DNA from: Terana coerulea
Taxonomy: Eukaryota > Basidiomycota > Agaricomycetes > Polyporales > Phanerochaetaceae
DNA: 16,081 nucleotides
Direction of reading: 5' to 3'
NCBI GenBank assembly: GCA_024811115.1
Contig: JAKOGH010000267.1
Coordinates: forward strand, 1 to 16,081
A program made the translations under genes and the position numbers. Below are positions 8,436-16,081 of the stretch, piece by piece. Within the stretch, counting starts at the first letter, position 1. Each line of letters starts with the position of its first letter. A model generated the notes under the pieces. It did no database searches, had not been told where the DNA came from, and saw only the letters and a program-made list of their open reading frames with translations.

Positions 8436-8441
8436 CATAAA
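8436..8441 (+). promoter_or_regulatory. altered TATA element of LysM gene B
   Basis: CATAAA in the context GAGCATAAAAGCAGG, 76 bases before the ATG and aligned with TATAAA at 1025-1030 of copy A. The first T is replaced by C, so core promoter strength may differ between the copies. Confidence 0.5.
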
Positions 8442-8511
8442 AGCAGGTCTCAAAAGCCCATTGAAGCCCCAGGCTCAGCTCACTCCTCAGCTCTTCCCAC
8501 CCCGTCCAACA

Positions 8512-9198
8512 ATGTTCGCCCGTGCTCAGCTCTTCGTCCTAGCCGTCGCTGCCGGTTTTTCTCTGAAAGGTGCGATGCTCTCTTGTTGTAGTACATGTGA
8601 TTTTGGCCGGCGTACTCACTACACATGTCTGCAGTCTATGCTGACCTCCCCGCAAACTGTGCGCGTTCCTATGTGGTCCAGCCCGGCGACACCTGCGATG
8701 CCATTTCTGCTCGGGAGAACGCCTCCACGTGAGTACATTGAGCTGCGCGGAGTCTTCATCTAGCAATTGTATTGAAGGGTTTCTTTAGCTTCCAGGTTGC
8801 CTTCGTGAATAACGGCACCATCAACGCTGACTGCACCAATCTCGGGGTGGGAGAGGTTAGCCCAATTCCTATATATCAGACGCTCTGGTGATTGAATCGT
8901 CTTTTCTTAGAACATTTGCTTGGGCATTACCGGCCAAGACTGTACCACAGTTCATGTCATCCCGCCGAGCGGAGAAGACTGCGCCGACATCGCTGCCGCC
9001 GCCGGCATCGACGAGAACACCCTGCTTGCAAACAACCCGAATGTGAACAGCACTTGCGGCAACATCTACCCCGGCGAGGTCAGTGTGTTTTATGCTCTAG
9101 ACATACTTCAACGTCTGACTGACTCGCCGCTCCTGTCATAGGTTCTCTGCGTAGCCAGCACCATTATCCCCTACACCAGCTCTGCATCCTCCTCATGA
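8512..9198 (+). CDS. secreted protein with two LysM domains (CBM50), copy B
   Basis: Paralogue of the LysM gene at 1098-1756, with the same predicted role as a secreted glycan (chitin-type) binder. Exons: 8512-8569, 8635-8728, 8789-8855, 8911-9078, 9142-9198. All introns are GT-AG, 55-65 nt. The spliced length is 444 nt, 147 residues. Residues 1-22 form the signal peptide (MFARAQLFVLAVAAGF start, cleavage after VYA). LysM 1 covers about residues 32-76 and LysM 2 about 88-132. All eight cysteines and the NAS and NGT glycosylation sites are kept. Exons 1-3 have exactly the same lengths as in copy A. Exon 4 has one extra codon (PPSGEDC against QSGDNC) and the tail is three residues longer (SSS). 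By eye about three quarters of residues are identical. The reading frame is intact with no stops, so both copies look functional. Confidence 0.9.
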
Positions 9199-10382
9199 TT
9201 TCATCGTGCTGGCTTAGATGACATTGTGTGCTGCAGCAAGTGCATCTAAAATACAAGCCCGCCCTCATGCCGCATTTTCCGACTGAGATTTGTCCAACTT
9301 TTTGCCACCTTTCATTCGCGCCGAGTTGAACTTGTATCTGGTACAGTGACTCTTCGAGGTGAAACGTCCATTGATATTTCAGTTACTCAAAAACATGCGT
9401 GTTACTCCAAGCCTTCAGTTGAAAATTGCTTGCAGAGTATGCTCGAATCGAGTGATTAATATTTGAATTGTAGCCTGTTAGCGGCAGGAGCGCTTGGGGC
9501 TTCGTGGCGTTTACATCGTTCTCACGGTTCATACCACACAGGCCAAGGTCATGCGCAGTGCTACGGCGACCAAGTATTGAGAGCCCGGTCGGTCGTACAG
9601 AGTACCAGGTTTGATATATCATAGTTCCTTTGTTAACTGCAAATATCATGATGCTTGGCGCGCATCACCTCATCGTCCGTTTGCAAAAGCAGGTGGCCGG
9701 TCGAAATCCCGGCATGGCGGCAGCACTGGAGGCATCGGAGACCAGCAAATCTTTAAGGCAAGCATAGAGTGGAGAGAGATGCTCATCGCTTAAATAGTTA
9801 GGAGAAGATTCTAAGTATTCTTAGGGTGCGTGCGATGTAAAAGACTCATACTTACATCTTGTGAATTGTTTTCAGAAGTGCCTGGGCGCTGGCAGCGTGG
9901 GCATTCATGCTTCATTCATGGGTAGCTTCATAGAACCGGAAAGACCGCTCGCACTGGGCGGCGCTAGCTCGCTTCCAAATGGATAAGCAAGCATGGCGAG
10001 CCTCTCGAGCGTGACACCGGTTGGCGCAGTACCGCGGCCGGTTCGAGTCTGCTCGAATCGCCGACCAAGTCACACGCGTTCGCGTTCGCTGAGGAAGGTA
10101 GCACCACGGCAGGACCCACGGCATGGCTCTCGTCTGGAATATCTGATCGAACTTCGCGCCATGTTCAGATATCATAACTGCCGAAACGAAAATCACGCGT
10201 ACCACGATAGCGATGTATTGAGGTGCGAACATATACACTTTGCACGACGCCTATGCCGACATGCGCGCATTCCACCTCCACTGAAAAGGGTATGAGTGCT
10301 TGAAGTGACGTTGCTTATACAGCACAAAGTTAATGAGTGCATATAGCCAGCTTCAGCATGATCTGACGCCAGCAAAGTGAAG
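9199..10382. other. intergenic: duplicated 3' flank, then unrecognised DNA
   Basis: Bases to about 9545 belong to the duplicated 3' flank of LysM gene B. The rest holds no gene that I can support. Two tRNA-like scraps were seen (a T-arm-like GGTCGAAATCC near 9699 and a B-box-like GGTTCGAGTC near 10040), but neither folds into a tRNA. Confidence 0.35.
10019..10068. repeat. imperfect stem-loop
   Basis: An outer stem GGTTGGCG (10019-10026) pairs with CGCCGACC at 10059-10066, with one G-T pair. Inside it an inner stem TTCGAG/CTCGAA (10042-10047 with 10052-10057) closes a 4-base loop. The left side carries a 15-base bulge. The inner stem overlaps a B-box-like GGTTCGAGTC. It is possibly a tRNA-derived scrap, but the anticodon arm is missing. 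Confidence 0.35.
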
Positions 10383-10518
10383 TCAGACAGCCAGGGTTGC
10401 TTTCAGCAGGAGATGAAGCGGTTTTGTCGCACCGGTCCTCACTGCACCGTTATGCATCGGGAAAATACCGTCTCTTGAGTGAATTGCGGACATATCAGAC
10501 TGAGATTTGGAACACTTA

Positions 10519-10720
10519 CCCGCGGTGAACAATGGCTGCTCAGTCCATAAGTCCAGCTCACTCGTGTCGTAGACCCATGCGATACGGGTGGACCCTACTT
10601 TTCGGACCAGCGTGGCTCTGCACGCTTCGCGCAGAACCCTAGAGCCAGAAGCCCGAGCGAAGGACCAGCCTTGAACAGACATGAGCATTTCTGAAGCTTC
10701 AAGCACTGTAGAGTCCAAGC
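10519..10720 (-). other. candidate coding exon with a GTAAGT donor, unidentified
   Basis: The minus-strand frame is open from about 10720 to 10521. It contains ATLVRKVGSTRIAWVYDTSE and ends LWTEQPLFTAG, directly followed by a perfect donor GTAAGT (positions 10520-10515). A possible acceptor CTCAAG lies about 46 bases on, but the next exon is not clear. Upstream the frame meets a stop near 10727, just where a fold-back element with GGCGAAA motifs begins. I do not recognise the protein. It could be an exon left behind by rearrangement. Confidence 0.3.
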
Positions 10721-10724
10721 CGCC

Positions 10725-10880
10725 CTAATTTCGCCGGTAGGACTGTTGAATTTCCCGATTCACCAGGAAATCAGGCTACACATGGCGAAACGAGTCTTCG
10801 TGGGAATTTCTCCCGCCGCCTGATGGTGGCGAAAGTTCCCCAGTCCGCCATATTTTCCTGGCGAAATTTCTCAATCGGGC
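10725..10880. repeat. small fold-back element with GGCGAAA motifs
   Basis: Nested inverted arms: CCCGATT (10754-10760) pairs with AATCGGG (10873-10879), and CCAGGAAA (10763-10770) pairs with TTTCCTGG (10854-10861), with a loop of about 83 bases. The heptamer GGCGAAA occurs at 10784-10790, 10828-10834 and 10860-10866, and in reverse at 10729-10735. It could be a MITE remnant. No clear target duplication was seen. Confidence 0.4.
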
Positions 10881-10966
10881 GCTTACAGTAATTCAAGCAG
10901 AAACTCCGCTTGTTACGTAATCACATCTCAGACGAAGCTTGCGACGCGCGTCCCTCCCTCTTCCAC

Positions 10967-11273
10967 TTTTTTTTTTTTTTGAAATCTGATATTGTTAACG
11001 AAGCGCGGGACGAACCGCATGAGCTCCGGTGCTAATAGATCTGTATCTACTGGGTCCGTTGAGTGTGAGTCCGTGTGTCCGTGGTGTCGACTCGCCGGGG
11101 CACCCCCCTGGGATAGGTACCCTTTTCTTCCCCTTACGGACAGGAAGGGCGGTCTTGGCGGCACTCTGGCCCGAAACCCGATGCCCCCGAGAAAACAATC
11201 CGCTCAGAGTCAGGTTTAAACCCGAGACTCGAGAAACCCTACGCACATAGGGAAATAAGAAAGCCACATCGCA
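10967..11273 (-). other. LINE 3' UTR and poly(A) tail
   Basis: The T run 10967-10980 is the poly(A) tail read on the minus strand and marks the 3' insertion junction. The following flank reads GTGGAAGAGGGAGG on the minus strand. Bases 10981-11273 are non-coding and lie between the tail and the ORF stop at 11274-11276. Confidence 0.85.
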
Positions 11274-11905
11274 CTACATGTAGGCATATAGCCCTACATA
11301 GTCTGGATGAGCACCCTTGCGATACTTATCTCTCTGTTCCTGCACCCATGCAGGATCAAGCCACATGTTGGCCTTTGGCGGTTTCACTATGACACGAGTG
11401 GGCTTCTGGTACTTTCGCAGCCGGTCGATGAACCGTGCTTTTTCCCTTTCAATCCACTCCCTACCCTCCCGCTGACCGAAGATCTTCTTCGATCGCAAGA
11501 GTAGTGTCTAGGTCCCACCGAACTCGACGAGGAGCTTATCCTCAGCTCTCTCGTCGATATCTGGTCCGAATTTGTTCGGATATTGTTGACAGCGTGCCAC
11601 CCCCACCACTGGTCAAATGTTTGGTCGAGTTTATCCCAATCCACCATCTCCTCGGCCTTCTTCCATCTACGGAGAAGTGCCGGAGCATGTTGTATGTCCC
11701 ACTGGAAGCGCGCTAATCTGCGCATTCTTCCGTGAAGATCTGCTTTGAGAGTGGCAAGGGAGTCCTCCTTCCGGACCCTATTGTGCTCATCATCATATAT
11801 CTGTTCCTCAGTTCTAGCCACTTGAAGGTGGCTACCATTGGGTTCAGTTTCAGGAAGAGGGCAATGTCCTCCTCAGTAAAGGCAAAGACTCTCCGGCAGT
11901 CAGCA
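11274..11905 (-). pseudogene. LINE ORF2 C-terminal extension
   Basis: The polyprotein continues for about 200 residues beyond the zinc-like motif. Pieces in successive frames are DADCRRVFAFTEEDIALF, then EDSLATLKADLHGRMRRLAR and FDQWWGWHA, then FGPDIDERAEDKLLVEFGG, then KKIFGQREGREWIEREKA and finally HPDYVGLYAYM before the TAG at 11274-11276. It is charged, rich in W and R, and probably helical. I know of no assigned function for this tail. Indels and one stop interrupt it. Confidence 0.75.
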
Positions 11906-12300
11906 TCATGTATAGTGCCTTGCTCTCCGTGATCTCGCCGCTATCTCAAACAATTCTCTGTTTGTGAATTGGTGATTCCCTTCTCTGATGAAGCGGCGTG
12001 TCCACAACTTGCAATCATACAGAATATGATCACGTGTTTCTGCATCTCCGCTGCACCAGCACTGGGCGACCTTCTCCTGATCTGGGAGGTTGATCTTTTG
12101 TTTGTACGCTCCGTGTGGGAAGTGATTGCTCCTGAAGCGTACGAAACGGGAAAAGATCTTCTGATCCTTTCCCATGGTTTTCAGGTACCAGTTCGTGGAG
12201 TATTTCCACGTAACGTTAGCCTGACTGTGCTTAGATCCTCTGTTCGGAAATTGACTTAGTGTTTTCCACATTCTCCCGCAGTACTTCGGGTCCCTGCGCA
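11906..12300 (-). pseudogene. LINE ORF2 segment with CxC...HxxxxC motif
   Basis: The minus-strand frame contains CWCSGDAETRDHILYDC (12061-12011), a zinc-finger-like motif found near the C-terminus of many LINE polyproteins and thought to bind nucleic acid. Upstream in the same frame is SRFVRFRSNHFPHGAYKQK, and downstream ELFEIAARSRRARHYT, where the frame is lost. Confidence 0.8.
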
Positions 12301-12830
12301 TGTTAGACCACTTCTTTGGTGGTAAGTTCGTCCATAGACTGCAGGGCAATGGACTGTGACACGTAATGTGGTTGTGCCTCAGCCTTTGCCCCTTCTCCCG
12401 CCAGCTTATCGACTTCCTCGTTCTGAGGGACGTCGCGATGGCCTGGGCACCAGTTGAGCACAATTTTGTTTCTTGGGCTCTTGTCTAACCATGCGCGCAC
12501 AGTTTTGCACGTCATGACTGCAACCATCTGGGCGTTGCTCTTATCAGGTTTGAGAATAGATTCTATCGCCCCCATGTTGTCTGCGAAGACTTGGATGGTT
12601 CGGATACCGTCTGCAGCATCGCTGACAGCTTCTTTGATCCCTTTGGCCAGGGCCATCATCTCCGCGTCATACGGAGTTGCTTTCCGCAGCCAAAGAAACC
12701 TTGATTTGAGGTGCCATCATGATTGTACACCTTCCAGCTCGCTCCTGTTCGGAGCTTCTCGAATGACTTCTGTCCTTTTTGGGACCCATCCGTGAAAACA
12801 ACTCTGATCGAATCCGACCTGGTTGCTTCT
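12301..12830 (-). pseudogene. LINE RNase H domain
   Basis: All four catalytic carboxylate motifs of RNase H are visible: VFTDGS (12796-12782), YDAE (12671-12660), FADN (12587-12576) and NEEVDKLA with its Asp at 12410-12408; the nearby PGHRDV supplies the usual histidine. The domain would remove RNA from the cDNA hybrid. A frame break lies between FTDGS and YDAE, near 12670-12700. Confidence 0.9.
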
Positions 12831-15171
12831 TTCAGCTTTGGGAGGAAGACCTCCTTCAGCCATACGGGGAACTCTTCCGAGCTCTTTGTTGGCGCTTTAG
12901 TGTTTATACTAATGCGGTCATGGTCATAATACTCGTCAATCAGCCGATCGCCAGGCCGGCACTCGGAGTTGACAAGATCAAAGTCCTCGTTGCTGATCTT
13001 CCCTTATGGTTGATGTGTACCATAGGAGTGTCTGCATCTCTTGTCTTCCTTTCCTTGTATGGGAACGGGGCGACTATGTTGGTGGAATTCACCCTCCATT
13101 CAGCTGTGAGATGAGCCCTTGTAGGGTGCCCTTCGTGCAGCGTTCTCGTGCGCAAACACTGTTTGTGCATAAATTTGTCAACTTGGAGTTTAATAGGCAG
13201 TAAGCCTGCCATTGTCTCCATTGATCCGATGGGTGTGCTTTTAAAGCCTCCCATTATCCATCTGGCGCTCTATTCTGGGCCAACTGTAACTGATGGCATG
13301 GGCCTTTCAGTCCAGACCAGTCCGGGCGCCCACCATAATGGGCGCCATATGTTATGATCGGCATGACGCACGAGGCGTACAGCCTTCTCTTATCCTTGGG
13401 TTTGAACCCGCGATTTGAGTTCCCCAGCATCCTGAGGGCGTTCACGTGCTGCATGCCCTGGTGGCATAGAACTTGATGTGATCTCTAAATGATAACGTCG
13501 GATCCAGATAGAATCCTAGGTATCTCATTTTATGAGCCGGCTTAACGGTGTGCATGACTCCATCAACCTTGACTCTGAGTTTTGGCCCTAGTGGGTCGTT
13601 CTCAGTCCATTCTCCTGCACTCTTTTTACGGAAGTGCATTAGTTCTAGTTTGTCTGCTTCGGCTCCCAATCCCATCCGATTGAGGCCTGACATGACTTCG
13701 CGAAATACTGCTTTTAGCAGTAAATTATTGTATTTCAGTTGGTCCTCCCGGATCATCGGAGTCCATCTTTTCCTGCTACGTGGATGAGTCCATCATCCAC
13801 GAAGAATTGAATAGTCGTGTGACCACTCGCTTTGATCTCTTTGGGGGTCCAATCGTGCCTTAGCACGTGTACCTCACCATCATGTGATATTTTGATCACG
13901 CGCTTCGTAGCTGCCACCTTGTGTAGCCACGGCGCTATGTATAATCCGGTTAGTATCGGAGACAGAGCTGACTCCTGACCGACACCAGTCGAAAAGTCCA
14001 TGGGATCCATTTGTTTCCCATTGAATATGAACTGCGTTTGTCTATCGACAAGGTAGTTCTCAAAGTACGAACACAGCGACTTGTTAAAGCCTTGTTTTCG
14101 TAGAATGCCTGCCATCAACTCGTGGTTGATGGAAGGGAAGAATGCGAGACGTCAAGCAAGGCCGACGACTCCATGCCTTGCTTCCATGCCTGTTTAATGT
14201 TGTGCACGAGTTGTATACCCGCATCCGTTGTGCTGTGCTGCATCGTGCCTCCGAACTGATTTGGGTGCATTATGCCATACTTCTGGCTATCAAACTGCAT
14301 GCGTCTGGCGATGAGTTTTTCCAATAGTTTTCCTAAGCAATTTAGGAGAACAATTGGTCTGTAAGCCTTGGCCTTCGTATAGTCAGGCTTGTTTGGCTTT
14401 GGAATTACAACAGTTCTCGACTGTTTGAATATTCTAGGGTGGACCCCAAAATGTATGCACGCATTGAAATAAGCCAAAATAGGCCTTTCCATGTCGATTT
14501 CATCTCCCTCCTCACCATAGGGGGAGTTCTCTCGCATCCGTAACGATGCGCTTCAACCAGAACCATGACACATTATCTGGGCCAGGCGCTGAGAAATTGC
14601 TAGTGAGCGCCAATTCCTTCCGCAGCTCGTGTCTGCTGAAGTTCTTGAACTCTCTTTCCTCGTGAGTTTCAAACTCTCCAAGAATGGACATGTCCACTTT
14701 ACGTGGGTTTTCCGGTGTAAACTGCTCCTGGAAGAGTTTTCCTAGCTTCTCTTCCCGAATCGGCCGGTTCGCCCTGTCTATCGACAAGGCCTGTGTTCGC
14801 AGACACCTTCCTGGGTTTGGTCCACTCGACCATATCCCAGATTCTTGATGAATGACACTTGGCGATAACCTTGTCAAACATCTTAGTTTTAGCTTTGGAG
14901 ACCGCTCAGCTAATCTCTTGCCTGCTTTTTCGACCACTTCTTTGTGATCGTCGCACAGCAGGTCAATTTCATCAATCCTCATGGCCCATGAACCCACCTC
15001 CTCGTGTTCAGGCCATGTGATGATGTTCTTTCTCAGCCTGGACCTCTCTGTCCTCCATGCTGATCTCTGTTTTAGTGCATTGCACTGCTCTCCTGCCCGC
15101 TTATTGCACTCGCTTGTCCACCAAGATTTAGACTTGGCGCACTTTTTTAGGGGGTCTAGAGTGCTCTCCAC
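12831..15171 (-). pseudogene. LINE reverse transcriptase domain and thumb
   Basis: Linker and N-terminal RT region (15171-14512, including EEKLGKLFQEQF), palm with TVVIPKPNKPDY and AYRPIVLLNCLGKLLEKLIA (14537-14115), motif A region DVS then FFPSINHEL (14153-14116), and catalytic FVDD (13803-13792). Beyond these are thumb-like KLELMHFRKK and MRYLGFYLDP, then LRMLGNSNRGFKPKDKRRLY and QLQLAQNRA. Frame changes lie at about 14525, 14144, 13755, 13450 and 13254. The motif A break is a one-base loss between DVS and FFPS. Confidence 0.95.
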
Positions 15172-16077
15172 AGGGTTTCAAAGATCTGCTCGATCTTATC
15201 CCTACACTCCTCCACGTGCTCGACGGACGTGAACCAGTCTTCGGAAATTGGTAGGGCATTGTTTAATGCCGCCCTTCTTCACGAATATACCACCTTCAAT
15301 AGACCTCTTTTGACAGTGGGGACTATCTCCGGCTCGACTTCTATGGGCATCTGCCATTCTAGTACCGCATGGTCGCTTGCCCTGCGCTCATGCATTTTTA
15401 CGTTTAGGTTTCCGTACTCCCGAGTTTCGGGTCGGCCCAAAACCAAATCCAGGACGCCTTTCCGGCAGTTTCACATTATGTGATTCCCGCGTGGGCGGTC
15501 CTTTTTATCATTTAGGAGAACGAGCTCCATATACGTTTCTGCCAAATCAATGAGATCTAAACTCGATTGTTTGTTTCTTTATCTCGTTGCTCTTTCCTTC
15601 ATCAACGAGTTTCTGTTCCTGGTGGTCCCAATATGGGTGCCTCAGGTTGAAGTCTCCTCTGTGAGCGCAATTGGAGGAAGATCCTCCGCGTGATCCTGCA
15701 GGTATTTGATTGCACTGAACGTTTTACCGTCGTTGTACACGTTGAGGAATGTGAATTCCTTGTCTTGGAATTGCATGCTCGCGCATATGACGTCCTGATG
15801 TTTGACACAGCTAAGTCTCACTTGAGGGCTTGTAGACGCCCACTTTCTGTTAATATAAACGGACACTCTGGATGTCTCGCTTGCTCCTAAACATGAAGTT
15901 CCGATGTTTACATGTCCGATGATACTCATCACCATCGCTTGTTCTTGAGGCGACATTCTTGATGAAGCCCCAGAACGGTTCCTGGACACATATGATGTCA
16001 TGGTCTAGGTTTCTCTCTAGGAGCATGTTTAAGTTCGCTCTAGAATTCTGGACGTTAGCGCTGATGCACTTTAGTGC
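15172..16077 (-). pseudogene. LINE endonuclease (EEP/AP-like) domain, 5' part cut by the window
   Basis: The domain would nick target DNA to prime reverse transcription. Motifs read on the minus strand are ISANVQNSRANLNMLLERN at the start, the catalytic-acid motif CVQEPFWG (QEP at 15984-15976), FLNVYNDGKTF, GDFNLRHPYWD (GDFN at 15657-15646) and ERRASDHAVLEW (SDH at 15377-15369). At least three frame breaks (about 15900, 15660 and 15550) interrupt it. The start of the protein, and any upstream gag-like ORF, are beyond 16081. Confidence 0.9.
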
Positions 16078-16081
16078 TTCA

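Larger units (their letters stand above)
8100..9545 (+). repeat. segmental duplication, copy B (contains LysM gene B)
   Basis: Direct-orientation partner of 620-2095. It has the same order of conserved blocks: the ADVVALM block, the 20-base promoter block (8363-8382), CCCGCGCCTGCGCA (about 8410), five LysM exons, and GGGCTTCGTGGCGT (about 9497). Conservation is highest in exons. Limits are estimated by eye. Confidence 0.8.
10967..16081 (-). mobile_element. non-LTR retrotransposon (LINE), 3' part, inactive
   Basis: On the minus strand the order is: AP-type endonuclease (to 16077), reverse transcriptase, RNase H, zinc-like CxC...HxxxxC motif, C-terminal extension with a stop at 11274-11276, a 3' UTR of about 290 bases, and a poly(A) tail seen as 14 T at 10967-10980. 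The endonuclease-RT-RNase H order fits the Tad1/I-type LINEs common in fungi; the clade is inferred. The open frame changes at least a dozen times (for example near 15900, 15660, 14144, 13755, 13450, 13254, 12670 and 12460) and there are in-frame stops, so the copy cannot move itself. The lesions are mostly small indels. The 5' end and the upstream target duplication are outside the window. Confidence 0.96.

Noticed and set aside
9640..9720. tRNA-like sequence with a T-arm GCCGG...CCGGC and a TTGCAAA anticodon-like loop
   Set aside because: The T loop has 8 bases and lacks the usual TTC, the anticodon stem does not pair, and the 3' arm ATGGCGG has no partner upstream. At most it is a degenerate scrap.
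10019..10068. tRNA gene around the B-box-like GGTTCGAGTC
   Set aside because: An A-box-like stretch is only about 10 bases away, leaving no room for an anticodon arm. Only a stem-loop is supported.
10967..10980. T run as an RNA polymerase III terminator
   Set aside because: It sits exactly where the poly(A) tail of the minus-strand LINE is expected, and no pol III gene ends there.
10995..11267. Open frames of 70-90 codons on both strands in the LINE 3' UTR
   Set aside because: They lie between the ORF stop and the poly(A) tail, with no protein pattern. They are chance frames.

Overview
The window looks like nuclear DNA of a filamentous basidiomycete, most likely an Agaricomycete. The real genes are cut by many 50-70 nt GT-AG introns. 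Small two-domain LysM secreted proteins are present in more than one copy. The gene density and the broken non-LTR retrotransposon are also typical of such genomes. The order is inferred from gene style only and is not proven.

Left part (1-2500): a possible minus-strand gene end that I cannot name (45-420), then LysM gene A (1098-1756, five exons, 143 aa, secreted) with a TATA box. Centre (2508-4682): a six-exon homologue of the tRNA m5U54 methyltransferase Trm2 (TrmA/RlmD family) with all catalytic motifs, but with a one-base frame break in an A run of exon 1. Convergent to it is a decayed C-terminal piece of a D-lactate dehydrogenase-type FAD oxidase (about 4800-5155, minus). The next 3 kb (5.2-8.1 kb) has no convincing gene. 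It holds coding-like scraps, two TATA-like elements, and five copies of a 16-base motif at 6461-7035.

Right part: LysM gene B (8512-9198, 147 aa), a diverged duplicate of gene A with the same exon plan. Its upstream and downstream flanks also match those of gene A, so a segment of about 1.4 kb was duplicated and the copies now flank the Trm2 gene about 7.4 kb apart. After about 1.5 kb of gene-poor DNA, with a minus-strand coding-like exon and a small fold-back element, the rest (10967-16081) is the 3' portion of a minus-strand LINE: poly(A), 3' UTR, a C-terminal extension, a CxC...HxxxxC zinc-like motif, RNase H, reverse transcriptase and AP-type endonuclease. It has about a dozen frame breaks and is dead. 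Its 5' end lies beyond the window.

The genes do not form a pathway. The LysM pair are predicted secreted chitin/peptidoglycan-type glycan binders, Trm2 is tRNA housekeeping, and the rest is relic or mobile DNA. I see no clearly new molecular system. The most interesting items are the segmental LysM duplication with a GT-to-GC splice donor difference, the frame break in Trm2, the dehydrogenase relic whose splice sites survived its reading frame, and the five-copy 16-base motif.
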